Origin: an uncultured Flavobacteriales bacterium
GTDB taxonomy: Bacteria > Bacteroidota > Bacteroidia > Flavobacteriales > UBA1820
Length of the DNA stretch: 64,000 nucleotides
Reading direction: 5' to 3'
NCBI GenBank assembly: GCA_902478645.1
Contig: CABSLV010000010.1
Location: 1-64,000 of the forward strand
The notes beneath the pieces were generated by a model. The model saw only the letters and a program-made list of their open reading frames with translations, ran no database searches and was not told the DNA's origin. Below are positions 16,209 through 24,995 of the stretch, piece by piece. The position numbers and the translations under genes are program-made. Position 1 is the stretch's first letter; every line of letters begins with the position of its first letter.

Positions 16209-17279
16209 TTACTCTCGTGTACCGGAAAGCCACTGCTCGATCCGTGCCTTGTCCGGGAAAGAGTTGAGCAGGCGTCCTTTCTTCCAGTCTATCTGCGGAT
16301 ACGCCGCCCGAAGGCTCCGTTCGCTGGCTTCGATCCCGCTGCCGCCCGAGGTGGCAAAGGGGATTACCGGCCGGCCGGAGAGGTCGCTATGCTCCAAAAA
16401 CGTTTCGATGATCCGGGGTGCGAGATCCCACCAGATCGGGTACCCGATAAATATCCGCCGGTACCCTTCCACCTCGGGCATCCGGCCGGCGATCGCCGGC
16501 CGGGAAGCCGGATCGCGCATCTCGACACTGCTGCGGCTCTGCGCATCGCGCCAATTGAGATCGGCAGCGGAATACTCCTCGGCGGGACGTATCCGGTAGA
16601 GGTCCGCCCCCAGGAGGGCCGCCAAACGTTCCGCTGCGGCCTGCGTGGTTCCCGTGCAGGAAAAATACACCACCAGGTCTTTCTTTTCGCTCTCCGGAGT
16701 GTCGTTTCCTTCTGTCCTGCCGGCCTTTGAAAGCAGCTCACCTTTCCCGGCAGACGGCGCCAGAGAGGTATCCGCCGTCGCCAGGGCGTATTCCCGATCG
16801 CTTACCGGCTCCAGCCAAGTGTTGCGGTTGGTCTGCGGATGGCATTCGATGGCCAGATGGGAAAACCAGCTGTCGGGAGCCGCTCCATGCCAATGGATGA
16901 CTCCGGGAGCGATCTCCACCACGTCGCCCGGGGTCAGTTTCCGGGCCGGTCGGTCTTTTTCCTGATAATACCCTACTCCGCCTACCGCGATCAATATCTG
17001 CCCGCCGGTATGGCTGTGCCAATGGTTGCGGCAAGAGGGTTCGAAGGTTACGTTGGATATCGGGACTCCCAGTTCCGAATCTCCGGTCAGCGGCGCCAGG
17101 TACGAACGACCGGTAAAGTACCGGGCATACGCCGTGTTTTCTTCTCCCACCGGGAAAGCGCTGACTGCTTGGGGTTGTTTTTCTGTTTTTTCCATATTCT
17201 GTGCGGATACCTCGCCGGGAAGGACTGCCAGGAGCACTCCGGCGAGAATAAAGATGAAGGTTTTGAGACAATGATGCAT
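16209..17279 (-). CDS. Exported cupin-flavodoxin fusion protein
   Basis: A 356-residue fusion with an N-terminal signal peptide (residues 1-~26, ending VSAQ). Residues ~70-150 form a cupin with the metal-type motif NHWHSH (His86, His88, His90), a later Gln94 and IHWH (129-131). Residues ~200-356 form a flavodoxin with the FMN phosphate loop FSCTGTT (207-213) and GYPIWWDLAPR. Flavodoxins are normally cytoplasmic, so an exported one fused to a cupin is unusual. It opens the cluster with the alpha/beta hydrolase and CMD proteins and is divergent from the AraC genes, which are candidate regulators. Confidence 0.87.
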   Translation of the reverse strand: MHHCLKTFIFILAGVLLAVLPGEVSAQNMEKTEKQPQAVSAFPVGEENTAYARYFTGRSYLAPLTGDSELGVPISNVTFEPSCRNHWHSHTGGQILIAVGGVGYYQEKDRPARKLTPGDVVEIAPGVIHWHGAAPDSWFSHLAIECHPQTNRNTWLEPVSDREYALATADTSLAPSAGKGELLSKAGRTEGNDTPESEKKDLVVYFSCTGTTQAAAERLAALLGADLYRIRPAEEYSAADLNWRDAQSRSSVEMRDPASRPAIAGRMPEVEGYRRIFIGYPIWWDLAPRIIETFLEHSDLSGRPVIPFATSGGSGIEASERSLRAAYPQIDWKKGRLLNSFPDKARIEQWLSGTRE

Positions 17280-17308
17280 AGCCGAGGTTCCGTTCTTTTT
17301 TTCAAGGA

Positions 17309-17316
17309 CAAAATTA
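17309..17316 (-). promoter_or_regulatory. Promoter -7 element for the cupin-flavodoxin cluster
   Basis: TAATTTTG on the minus strand (17316-17309), 30 bases before the start codon of the cupin-flavodoxin gene. The divergent AraC gene has its own -7 element at 17416. Confidence 0.5.
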
Positions 17317-17415
17317 CCGGCAACCCCCGCCCCCTGTTTGTAGACGATTTACGGAAATCGTTACCCGGATTCCCGATTTGCCCGGCGAGCCAAAACGCAT
17401 TCGCGGGAAATGCAT

Positions 17416-17423
17416 TACTTTTG
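17416..17423 (+). promoter_or_regulatory. Promoter -7 element of the first AraC gene
   Basis: TACTTTTG, with the expected transcription start near 17430. This favours the ATG at 17449 over the in-frame ATG at 17410, which lies upstream of the element. Confidence 0.6.
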
Positions 17424-17448
17424 CCGCAAAGCAATCCCCCATTCGGCC

Positions 17449-18354
17449 ATGGAAGAAGACATCCTGAAACTCGACTCGGTAGACAAGTACAACAAACTCT
17501 TCGGGTTGGAAACCCTCCACCCGCAAGTGAGCGTGATCGACCTCTCGAAAGCCACGCTCCGCCCCTCCCACCTGCGGATCCACTACGGCGTCTATGCCCT
17601 GTACCTGAAAAATGCCCGATGCGGAGACATCCTCTACGGCCGCCAGAGCTACGACTACCAGGACGGCACGATCGTCTGCTTCGCCCCCGGCCAGTACGTC
17701 GAAACGACGATGGACCCCCAGGTGCAACCCGACGCCTACGGTGTTTTGTTCCACCCGGACCTGATCCGGGGAACAGCCCTGGGTCAGGAGATCCGCAACT
17801 ACACGTTCTTCTCCTACCAGACGCGGGAAGCACTGCACGTCTCCCAACAGGAACGGCAGACGATCCTGGAATGCCTCCATCAGATCGAGACCGAACTCCA
17901 CCACAGCATCGACAAACACAGCCGGCGGCTCATCACGGCCCACATCGGCCTGTTGCTGGACTACTGCATGCGGTTTTACGAACGGCAATTCACCACGCGC
18001 ACCCAGGTAAACAAAGACATCCTGATGCGCTTTGAAACCCTGTTGGACGAATACTTCGACAGCGACGCCCCGCAGCGCGAAGGACTGCCCAGCGTACGGT
18101 ACTTCGCCGACCGGGTCTTCCTCTCGCCCAACTATTTCGGCGACCTGATCCGCAAACAGACCGGGGTAACCGCCTCGGAATACATCCAAAACAAACTCAT
18201 CGAACGCGCCAAAGAAGCGCTGCTCTCCTCCGGGAAAACGATGAGCGAGATCGCCTACAGCCTGGGATTCCAATACCCCCAGCACTTGAGCCGAATGTTC
18301 AAACGGGTCGTCGGCTGCACTCCCCAGGAATTCCGCCACGGACTTTCCTGCTGA
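17449..18354 (+). CDS. AraC-family transcriptional regulator
   Basis: A 301-residue AraC-type regulator. The N-terminal ~190 residues are a cupin-like effector domain, and the C-terminal ~100 form the double helix-turn-helix (VRYFADRVFLSPNYFGDLIRK, then MSEIAYSLGFQYPQHLSRMFKR). Start chosen at 17449 (MEEDILKLDS) because the -7 element at 17416-17423 would leave a longer form untranscribed. It is divergent from the cupin-flavodoxin/hydrolase/CMD cluster and is the likely regulator of it. The next gene, 35 bases downstream, is a paralogue. Confidence 0.9.
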   Translation: MEEDILKLDSVDKYNKLFGLETLHPQVSVIDLSKATLRPSHLRIHYGVYALYLKNARCGDILYGRQSYDYQDGTIVCFAPGQYVETTMDPQVQPDAYGVLFHPDLIRGTALGQEIRNYTFFSYQTREALHVSQQERQTILECLHQIETELHHSIDKHSRRLITAHIGLLLDYCMRFYERQFTTRTQVNKDILMRFETLLDEYFDSDAPQREGLPSVRYFADRVFLSPNYFGDLIRKQTGVTASEYIQNKLIERAKEALLSSGKTMSEIAYSLGFQYPQHLSRMFKRVVGCTPQEFRHGLSC

Positions 18355-18389
18355 CCGGCAAAAAGAGAGAGAAAAAACGAGAAAAAATC

Positions 18390-19238
18390 ATGACCTGCGA
18401 ACGGACTTCCGAACTGCACATCGGAGGCTACACGGAACACCTTTGCGCAGCCGATGTGCAGGCACTCCTGCCGGGATATTTCCTGCTGGTGCTGTTGGAT
18501 TCCCCGGCCGATGCGGACTTCGGGAAACTCCCGTGCGACTTTTCCGACGGCATCTGGAGGGGGCTTTCCCCGCAGCGGATCGAATTTGCCGCAAGGACCG
18601 GTGCTGCTCCGCTTCCCTGCCGGGAATGGGTTGCCTTTCACCCGGATCTTTTCACCGGAATGCCTCAGGAAAATCCTCTGGAAACCTGTTCGTTTTTCGC
18701 CTACCATCCCTCGGAAGCCCTGCACCTCTCGCAACAGGAACGCGGAATCCTCTCGGAAGCCATCCGGCAGATGCGCCAGGAAGCCTCCCGGCAGCCGGAT
18801 TCCTACCAGCGTACGATCCTCGCCCGCCACTTGAGCCGCCTGCTGGGATACACCCTCCGCTTTTACGAACGGCAATTCATCACCCGCTCCCCACAGGCTG
18901 CTCCGCTGCTTGCCCAGTACCGCTCCTACCTCCGGGAATGGATCTTGCAAGGAAACTGGGGGGCGCAGGGACCGCTCTCCGTCCAATGCTGTGCCCACCG
19001 GTTCCACCTCTCCCCGGCTTACCTGGAAGACCTGCTGCGGTTTGAGACCGGATACGGACACCTGTCCCACTTGGAACGCCAACGCCTCGACATCGCCAAG
19101 GAAAAACTATCCCATCCCCACGCATCCCTCGCCCGGATCGCCGCGGAACTGGGATTTTCCTCTCCGCAGGGATTCCAACTCTTTTTCCGCAAAACGACCG
19201 GCCTTTCTCCCCGGCAATACGCCCTGCGGATACACTGA
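18390..19238 (+). CDS. Second, diverged AraC-family regulator
   Basis: A 282-residue paralogue of the preceding regulator; the shared segment SEALHLSQQER... and LRFYERQFITR align with EALHVSQQER... and MRFYERQFTTR in the first. The C-terminal helix-turn-helix pair is kept (HRFHLSPAYLEDLLRFETG and LARIAAELGFSSPQGFQLFFRK). The N-terminal effector domain is shorter and diverged, suggesting a different ligand or loss of ligand binding. It is probably co-transcribed with the first. It converges on the beta-propeller gene ending at 19261. Confidence 0.85.
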   Translation: MTCERTSELHIGGYTEHLCAADVQALLPGYFLLVLLDSPADADFGKLPCDFSDGIWRGLSPQRIEFAARTGAAPLPCREWVAFHPDLFTGMPQENPLETCSFFAYHPSEALHLSQQERGILSEAIRQMRQEASRQPDSYQRTILARHLSRLLGYTLRFYERQFITRSPQAAPLLAQYRSYLREWILQGNWGAQGPLSVQCCAHRFHLSPAYLEDLLRFETGYGHLSHLERQRLDIAKEKLSHPHASLARIAAELGFSSPQGFQLFFRKTTGLSPRQYALRIH

Positions 19239-19260
19239 CCCGGCCCTTTCCCGGGACGCG

Positions 19261-20373
19261 CTATCGCGTCTTCCCGGCCGTATTCTCCCCGGGAGACGCC
19301 TGCGGCAAAGAATATACATGTACCCAGTCGAAATCCTCCAGGTCGTTGCGGGTAAAGAGAAAGCGGTCGTCGCCCGCAACCAGGATGTCCGTAGCCGGAC
19401 TTGCCAACTCGAAAGCCTCTGCCTGCGGATCGTCCCAACCGTAACGATAGACGATGCCCCGACGGAACTCCGCCGTCTTTGCCTGCCAATCGGACACCTC
19501 GAATTCGATGTAGAGCATATAAATATACCGATCCGTAGCGGCAAAACCGGTGATACCCCGCTGGGAAGTCCTGCTGCGCACCGTCCGCGCCCGCTCGAGG
19601 GCTGCGTCGTCCAGCGGCTCACCGAGAGAGTGCAACAGGTGCAGTTTTCCCTCGGGCGACACTCGGTACACATCGATATGGCGCACCAGTTCGTACACCA
19701 AGGCCACCCGATCGCCCCGCACGACCAGATACGGGCAATTCCACCGAACCAATTCGATCAGCGTACCGCGGTCGGAATATTTCGCCTTCACCTTCGTAGA
19801 CAGTTCCAACGAATCGAGCACTTGCGCTTCCGTCCCCGGGCGGCACACATAGAGCACCTCCTTCTCCTCCCGATCCTTCACCTGGATATCCCCGACGAAA
19901 CCATGCGGAAAAGGTCTTCTTAGGGAAAATCCCCGACCGTCGGAACGTATGGCCAAAGTGTCGGTCGCCGTGAACGCCTCCTGTCCGACCCGGTAGGTGC
20001 GAAATGTTGCCGGAGCGGTAAACCTCAACACCAGGGAGTCCGTATCGCCGTCGAATGCATTGAGCATCTGCGTCGGAAGCATTTCACCCGGGCCGTTTCC
20101 CCTGCGTCCCCATGCATAAAGGAAACGGAAATCCGGCAGGCTGTACACGTAAAACAGACTGTCCATTCTCAAGGTCTGTACGACGGCCTTCCCGGCGCTG
20201 ACGGCCCACTGATGCGGGTTGATCACCTGGTGGATGGCGATGCTGTCGGCCGTCAAGGTCTGTACCGTCGGCTGGTCGTCCCCGCTGCGCGCCTGCCCGG
20301 CACACCCGGCCAGCCATAGTGCCCCGATCCCTGCACCGAGGTACTCCAAAAGGTGTTTTGCCGTTTTTTTCAT
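19261..20373 (-). CDS. Six-bladed beta-propeller lipoprotein (copy 1)
   Basis: A 370-residue lipoprotein (LWLAGC, Cys24) of the Bacteroidota six-bladed beta-propeller family (DUF5128/PF17170 type). Blade signatures include LFYVYSLPDFRFLYAWGRRGNGPGEM and DRYIYMLYIEFE. The function of the family is unknown; members are expected to be surface- or periplasm-exposed. I chose the ATG at 20373, where the lipoprotein signal begins. It is the last of three tandem paralogues on this strand, with only short sequence similarity visible by eye between them, so the duplication is old. Confidence 0.8.
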   Translation of the reverse strand: MKKTAKHLLEYLGAGIGALWLAGCAGQARSGDDQPTVQTLTADSIAIHQVINPHQWAVSAGKAVVQTLRMDSLFYVYSLPDFRFLYAWGRRGNGPGEMLPTQMLNAFDGDTDSLVLRFTAPATFRTYRVGQEAFTATDTLAIRSDGRGFSLRRPFPHGFVGDIQVKDREEKEVLYVCRPGTEAQVLDSLELSTKVKAKYSDRGTLIELVRWNCPYLVVRGDRVALVYELVRHIDVYRVSPEGKLHLLHSLGEPLDDAALERARTVRSRTSQRGITGFAATDRYIYMLYIEFEVSDWQAKTAEFRRGIVYRYGWDDPQAEAFELASPATDILVAGDDRFLFTRNDLEDFDWVHVYSLPQASPGENTAGKTR

Positions 20374-20478
20374 CGCTGTCTGTCTTTGAAAGGATCTTCT
20401 ATATCCATTAGACCCCCCAAAAGACAAAAAAGTTTCACGGCTCGAAAAAAAACGGACGGATGCTTCCGAGGGAGACGT

Positions 20479-20523
20479 GGCGGGCAAGCGGGGGCGGCCG
20501 GAGGCCGCCCCCGCTTGCCCGCC
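20479..20523. repeat. Perfect 21-bp inverted repeat between propeller genes
   Basis: Arms 20479-20499 and 20503-20523 are perfectly complementary with a three-base loop. There is no U-tract on either strand, so it is not a textbook terminator. It begins GGCGGGCAAGC, a string also present in the hairpin after pgk. Confidence 0.85.
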
Positions 20524-20543
20524 ATCATGCCTTTGACATCTCT

Positions 20544-21632
20544 TTAGAGATCAAACGCGCACGTGTACACCCATTCGAAGTCGTAACGCGCATCGTAGAA
20601 ATAAAACCGTCCCCGCTGCTCGTCCACCAACATACTGGTTACAGCCCGGTCCAACTCGAAGGTCTTGATCGGACGGCCTCTCTTGTCGTACACCTCGACA
20701 TAGTACGTAAAAGCCGCCTTGTCCCCCTCTCCCGAGTGATCTCCACGGCGGTACGAGAGCAGGTAGATCCGCTCGTCCGTTCCCTGAGCCTGGAACAAGC
20801 CGTATCCCGTCTCGAATCTTTCCTGCGGCAAAGCCTCCACTTGCTCGCGGGTCAGTTGCTCGCCCACGACCTTTTCCAGATCGATCTTCCCCGCCTGGTC
20901 CACCCGGTAAAAGTACAGGCTGCGCACATCGGGATAAGCCAGGACAAAACCCTCGCCGAGCAAGGCCACCTTCGGGACGTTGTGCAGGTTCGCAACCGCC
21001 ATCCCGCGCTCGCTGAGCTGCATGCTCGCCTTGCTCAACAAAGCCCGGACCGTATCCACCCCCTGCCCCGAACGGGTATTGACCGTATAATATTCATAAC
21101 GGACTTCTTCCATGGAAAACAGCATCCTCTGCCCCAGCGTGATCGAATCGCCGACCCTCATCATCGGATTGGACACCCCACCCAACGGGATACGGTGCAC
21201 GTCATTTGCCTCCGTCTCGCCCAGACGATAAGAAAGCTCCTTTTCCTGATCGCCCACGCAAAAACGCCCCTGCTGCGATGCGTCCCGCATCAAGGAAATC
21301 CCGGTCAGTTCGTAAGGGCCCTCGCCCTTGAGTCCGAAACAGTACAGATATTCGAACTCCGGCAGGCGGTACACCCAAAACAGGCTGTCGTTCTGCCTAC
21401 TTGCCAGCACCGCCTTGTCCCCCACCACCGTCCAAACGCTCGGATGGAGGATCTCCGCGATGGAAATACTATCGCAGGTCAAGGATTCGACTTGCGCAAA
21501 AGCGAAAGGGTTTTCTTCCGAAGACTTCCCTCCCCCGCAGGAACAAACCCCGAGCGTCAGAAAAGTCCCGGCCATTGCCCACCCCAGGAGAGCAAGAGCC
21601 CCGCGTTGTCTGCTGTTTTTCATCGTTTTCAT
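20544..21632 (-). CDS. Six-bladed beta-propeller lipoprotein (copy 2)
   Basis: A 362-residue lipoprotein; the export signal ends in LGVCSCGGG (Cys30 or Cys32). The opening blades have the family pattern: SISIAEILHPSVWTVVG, then LFWVYRLPEFEYLYCFG and later RRGRPIKTFELDRAV. ATG at 21632 is the likely start, with another at 21623; the in-frame extension upstream has no signal features. It lies between two paralogues on the same strand. Function unknown. Confidence 0.8.
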   Translation of the reverse strand: MKTMKNSRQRGALALLGWAMAGTFLTLGVCSCGGGKSSEENPFAFAQVESLTCDSISIAEILHPSVWTVVGDKAVLASRQNDSLFWVYRLPEFEYLYCFGLKGEGPYELTGISLMRDASQQGRFCVGDQEKELSYRLGETEANDVHRIPLGGVSNPMMRVGDSITLGQRMLFSMEEVRYEYYTVNTRSGQGVDTVRALLSKASMQLSERGMAVANLHNVPKVALLGEGFVLAYPDVRSLYFYRVDQAGKIDLEKVVGEQLTREQVEALPQERFETGYGLFQAQGTDERIYLLSYRRGDHSGEGDKAAFTYYVEVYDKRGRPIKTFELDRAVTSMLVDEQRGRFYFYDARYDFEWVYTCAFDL

Positions 21633-21734
21633 CGTTGTAGTTAGAATTGATCTTATGACAAATGAGCGTTTTCCCTCGGGCAAAAAAGCGTCCCTACTTC
21701 TCCTCCCGATCGGACACGCCCCAAGTTTCTCCCC

Positions 21735-22745
21735 TCAACGGGCGAACCGTCCCAGATCGTACCGATACACCCGGGAAGAATCCAACGCCGGACGGATCGC
21801 ATAGAGCCGTTCGCCTGCCTCATCGACCAGAATCTTGGTGGCAGGGCGCTCCAGATGCAGACGGTACAGTCCGTTGCCTTCCCAGTCGAATACCTCTACC
21901 CGCGAAGCAAGCAACTCCCCACGCTTGTTCACCGCATTTTCCAACAGGTACAGGTGGTTTTCTCCCCAGGCTACATCCACCGGGCCGTCCATCGGCGTAC
22001 GCTTTTCCTTCATCTCGGCCACATCCCTGCGGTCGTAATCCTTTCCCACCGCCCGGACAAAGTCCAGACGTCCTTCGGGGGAAAGCGCATAGTATTCCAA
22101 ACGCTTGTAATTCTTATAGGCCAGTACCAACCGACCTTTCGAGAAAGCAAAAAACGGATAGTTCACCGCATTGAACCGCTCGTCGAGGATCGTTTTGGAA
22201 TCGAGGCTCTGCAACGTGTCCCAGCCCCGGGGATCGAGCAAAGTGATCGAGTGCGATTTTTCCAGAAAATTCATCGTTCCCGCCAGCAACAAAGTATCGG
22301 CCATTAGCATTCCATTGGCATAAACCACCTTCGGAGCCCCGGGAAAACGATCCTCCACCCGGGCCGTATCTTTCCCCAGAAGCACCCGCGAAAGGAAACG
22401 CTCCTGCAGGCTGAACACATACAACACACTGTCCTGCACCCCGTCCGGGAACAAACCGGCCGCGTAAAAGAAACTGCCCGGTTTGCGAGGTTCCACCGCA
22501 AAATCATACAAAGGCTCGAACTCCGGCAAACGGTACACCGAAAAATTGGTATCGCCCGGCAGGGTGTACACCACCACCTTGTCGCCCTGGCGCATCCACG
22601 ACGTATAGCCCGAAAAACCATCGACCGTCAGGCTGTCGGCCGGCAGGTCCGCCGTTTCAAATCCCTCGGCGTCCCCGCCCCGGCACGCAACAAAACCTAC
22701 TCCTGCGGCCACAAGCAGCCACATCGTCCAAAACGTCTTTTTCAT
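21735..22745 (-). CDS. Six-bladed beta-propeller lipoprotein (copy 3)
   Basis: A 336-residue lipoprotein (GFVACRG, Cys21) with the same blade pattern: NFSVYRLPEFEPLYDFAVEP, then YPFFAFSKGRLVLAYKNYKRL and NGLYRLHLERPATKILVDEAGERLYA. It is the first of three tandem copies downstream of ruvC, from which it is separated by a terminator-like hairpin at 22781-22812. Function unknown. Confidence 0.8.
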   Translation of the reverse strand: MKKTFWTMWLLVAAGVGFVACRGGDAEGFETADLPADSLTVDGFSGYTSWMRQGDKVVVYTLPGDTNFSVYRLPEFEPLYDFAVEPRKPGSFFYAAGLFPDGVQDSVLYVFSLQERFLSRVLLGKDTARVEDRFPGAPKVVYANGMLMADTLLLAGTMNFLEKSHSITLLDPRGWDTLQSLDSKTILDERFNAVNYPFFAFSKGRLVLAYKNYKRLEYYALSPEGRLDFVRAVGKDYDRRDVAEMKEKRTPMDGPVDVAWGENHLYLLENAVNKRGELLASRVEVFDWEGNGLYRLHLERPATKILVDEAGERLYAIRPALDSSRVYRYDLGRFAR

Positions 22746-22780
22746 CTCTTTCCTTATTGATCGGATATACGCAGTAAATG

Positions 22781-22812
22781 TAAAAAAACAAGGCGTCCCA
22801 TGCAAAAACGCC
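22781..22812 (-). terminator. Terminator downstream of ruvC
   Basis: On the minus strand GGCGT (22812-22808) and ACGCC (22796-22792) form a short stem followed by TTGTTTTTTT. It separates ruvC from the beta-propeller genes. Confidence 0.5.
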
Positions 22813-22892
22813 CGCAGAAGAATCCCTCAAAAAACCTTGTATCTTGTCTTGCCCTCCTGCCTTTCTTCTCTCTCGCTTCACCGGCTGACTCT

Positions 22893-23453
22893 TTACCGCA
22901 CCCGGTCGGGATTTTTCCGCACGAAAGCCTCCCAACCGGAATAACTCTCCGAGGCCGCTCCCGCCCGGGAAGAATTGAAAAAATGGCACACCGCGATGCC
23001 CAGCGCGTCGGTCGAGTCCAGATGCTTGGGCAGGTCTTTGTAACGGAGCAGTTGGGCCAGCATCCCCGCCACCTGTTCCTTGGAGGCGTTTCCATTGCCC
23101 GTAATGGCCATTTTGACCTTCTTGGGCAGGTACTCCGTGATGGGGATCTGCCGCGCCAGCGCCGCCGACATCGCCACCCCCTGGGCGCGCCCCAGTTTGA
23201 GCATCGACTGGACGTTTTTCCCGTAGAAAGGTGCTTCGAGGGCGATCTCGTCCGGGAGATACATGTCGATCATTCGCGTAGTAGCCTCGAAAATACGTTT
23301 GAGTTTGAGAAACGGATCGCCCATCCGGCGCAGGTCCAATTCGTCCATCGCCACGAAACTCATCGCGCGTCCCGTCACCCGAATCACCCCGAAGCCCATG
23401 ATGTTCGTCCCGGGGTCGATCCCCATGATGATCCTTTCCTTGGCCTGTCCCAT
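22893..23453 (-). CDS. ruvC: Holliday junction resolvase RuvC
   Basis: A 186-residue RuvC, the endonuclease that cuts Holliday junctions with RuvAB. The acidic residues are in place: GIDPGTNIMGFGV (Asp near 13), ALEAPFYGKN (Glu near 72) and STDALGIAVCH near 148-158. Length is slightly over the E. coli protein because of a C-terminal tail. It is divergent from thyA, with back-to-back promoters at 23487-23494 (minus) and 23508-23515 (plus). Confidence 0.95.
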   Translation of the reverse strand: MGQAKERIIMGIDPGTNIMGFGVIRVTGRAMSFVAMDELDLRRMGDPFLKLKRIFEATTRMIDMYLPDEIALEAPFYGKNVQSMLKLGRAQGVAMSAALARQIPITEYLPKKVKMAITGNGNASKEQVAGMLAQLLRYKDLPKHLDSTDALGIAVCHFFNSSRAGAASESYSGWEAFVRKNPDRVR

Positions 23454-23486
23454 CTCTTTCCCTCGTTTGCTTGCTTACAGTAAAAA

Positions 23487-23494
23487 CAAAATTA
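23487..23494 (-). promoter_or_regulatory. ruvC promoter -7 element
   Basis: TAATTTTG on the minus strand, 34 bases before the ruvC start codon. Confidence 0.55.
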
Positions 23495-23507
23495 CGTATT
23501 TTTTGCT

Positions 23508-23515
23508 TACTTTTG
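23508..23515 (+). promoter_or_regulatory. thyA promoter -7 element
   Basis: TACTTTTG on the plus strand, back to back with the ruvC promoter. An imperfect hairpin (CATTGCCGCGC with GCGCGCAATG, 23523-23547) follows in the 5' leader. Confidence 0.6.
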
Positions 23516-23567
23516 AGGCGCTCATTGCCGCGCAAAGGCGCGCAATGGGCCGCACAAAACCAACGCC

Positions 23568-24362
23568 ATGAAACAATACCTCGACCTGCTGCAACATATC
23601 CTGGATCACGGCACGGACAAGTCCGACCGCACCGGCACCGGCACCCGTTCGGTATTCGGCTACCAGATGCGTTTCGACCTCTCGGAAGGCTTCCCGCTGG
23701 TAACCACCAAAAAACTCCACCTCAAATCCATCATCTACGAACTGCTGTGGTTCCTGCGGGGGGAGACCAACATCGGCTACCTGCACGAGCACAACGTACG
23801 CATCTGGGACGAATGGGCCGACCCGGACGGCAACCTCGGACCGGTGTATGGCGCGCAATGGCGGCACTGGCAGGCTCCCGACGGACGGATCATCGACCAG
23901 ATCTCGGAAGTGCTGCGGCAGATCCGCACCACCCCCGATTCGCGGCGGATGATCGTCTCGGCCTGGAACGTAGGGCAGTTGGACCAAATGGCGCTGATGC
24001 CGTGCCACGCCTTGTTCCAATTTTACGTCGCCGACGGCAAACTATCCTGCCAGTTGTACCAACGCTCGGCCGACATGTTCCTGGGCGTTCCGTTCAACAT
24101 CGCCTCGTACGCCCTGCTCACCCTGATGATCGCCCAGGTTACCGGCTTGAAGCCGGGTGAATTCATCCACTCGCTGGGCGACGCACACATCTACCGCAAC
24201 CACTTCGACCAGGTGCGCCTGCAGCTCACTCGCCAGCCGCGTCCCCTGCCTGTGATGAAACTCAACCCGCAGGTTACCGACCTGTTCGACTTCCGCTACG
24301 AAGATTTCACCCTCGAAGGGTACGACCCGCATCCACACATCAAAGGGGAGGTTTCCGTATGA
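23568..24362 (+). CDS. thyA: Thymidylate synthase
   Basis: A 264-residue ThyA, which methylates dUMP using methylene-tetrahydrofolate. The catalytic Cys is in LMPCHALFQFYV (near residue 147), with QRSADMFLGVPFNIASY following as in E. coli ThyA, whose length is identical. It overlaps folA by four bases (ATGA). The pairing regenerates tetrahydrofolate from the dihydrofolate made by ThyA. Confidence 0.97.
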   Translation: MKQYLDLLQHILDHGTDKSDRTGTGTRSVFGYQMRFDLSEGFPLVTTKKLHLKSIIYELLWFLRGETNIGYLHEHNVRIWDEWADPDGNLGPVYGAQWRHWQAPDGRIIDQISEVLRQIRTTPDSRRMIVSAWNVGQLDQMALMPCHALFQFYVADGKLSCQLYQRSADMFLGVPFNIASYALLTLMIAQVTGLKPGEFIHSLGDAHIYRNHFDQVRLQLTRQPRPLPVMKLNPQVTDLFDFRYEDFTLEGYDPHPHIKGEVSV

Positions 24363-24922
24363 GTACCCATCGGAACATCCACCGCGTATCGCTGATCGTG
24401 GCCGTGGGACAAAACGGAGAAATAGGCCGGGGAGGAGACCTCCTGTGGCATCTTCCCGGCGACCTGCAATACTTCAAACGCACCACCATGGGCCATCCGC
24501 TGATCATGGGCAGCCGCACATTCCGCTCCATCGGCCGCGCGCTTCCCGGGCGCATCAGCATAGTCGTATCGCGCGACCCCGACTACTGCCGTACGATCGA
24601 CTCCCTCGACGCCTGCCGGGGTGTTCCTTCGGTGGAGGCCGCGCTGGAATACGTCGGCTCCCTCTCCCAGAACCAACTTCCCAGCCCGCACCACCCGTTT
24701 ATCGCCGGGGGCGGCCAGATCTACCGGGAATGCCTGGAAAAAGGCCTGGTGGACGAGGTGTACCTCACCCTCGTGCACGCCCGGTACCCGGATGCCGATA
24801 CGTTCTTCCCGCTCGAATACCTGGACACCTGGCAGGAAGTCTCCCGGGAATCCCACGCGAGTGCCGACGGCACATCCCCGTCTTTCGACTATCTGCGGCT
24901 GATTCCTCCTGCCGAAAAGTAA
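24359..24922 (+). CDS. folA: Dihydrofolate reductase
   Basis: A 187-residue DHFR. The N-terminal fold SLIVAVGQNGEIGRGGDLLWHLPGDL includes the acidic active-site region, and MGHPLIMGSRTFRSIGRALPGR is the NADPH-binding segment; FIAGGGQIY follows near residue 120. It is somewhat longer than the 160-residue type because of an insert around 75-110. Translationally coupled to thyA by the ATGA overlap. Confidence 0.95.
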   Translation: MSTHRNIHRVSLIVAVGQNGEIGRGGDLLWHLPGDLQYFKRTTMGHPLIMGSRTFRSIGRALPGRISIVVSRDPDYCRTIDSLDACRGVPSVEAALEYVGSLSQNQLPSPHHPFIAGGGQIYRECLEKGLVDEVYLTLVHARYPDADTFFPLEYLDTWQEVSRESHASADGTSPSFDYLRLIPPAEK

Positions 24923-24995
24923 GGAGGAAAGGCTCAAACGGTAAACCCCCGAAGTATCCGAACGACAAACCATCCGCTCCAAAAAAACTGCACGC

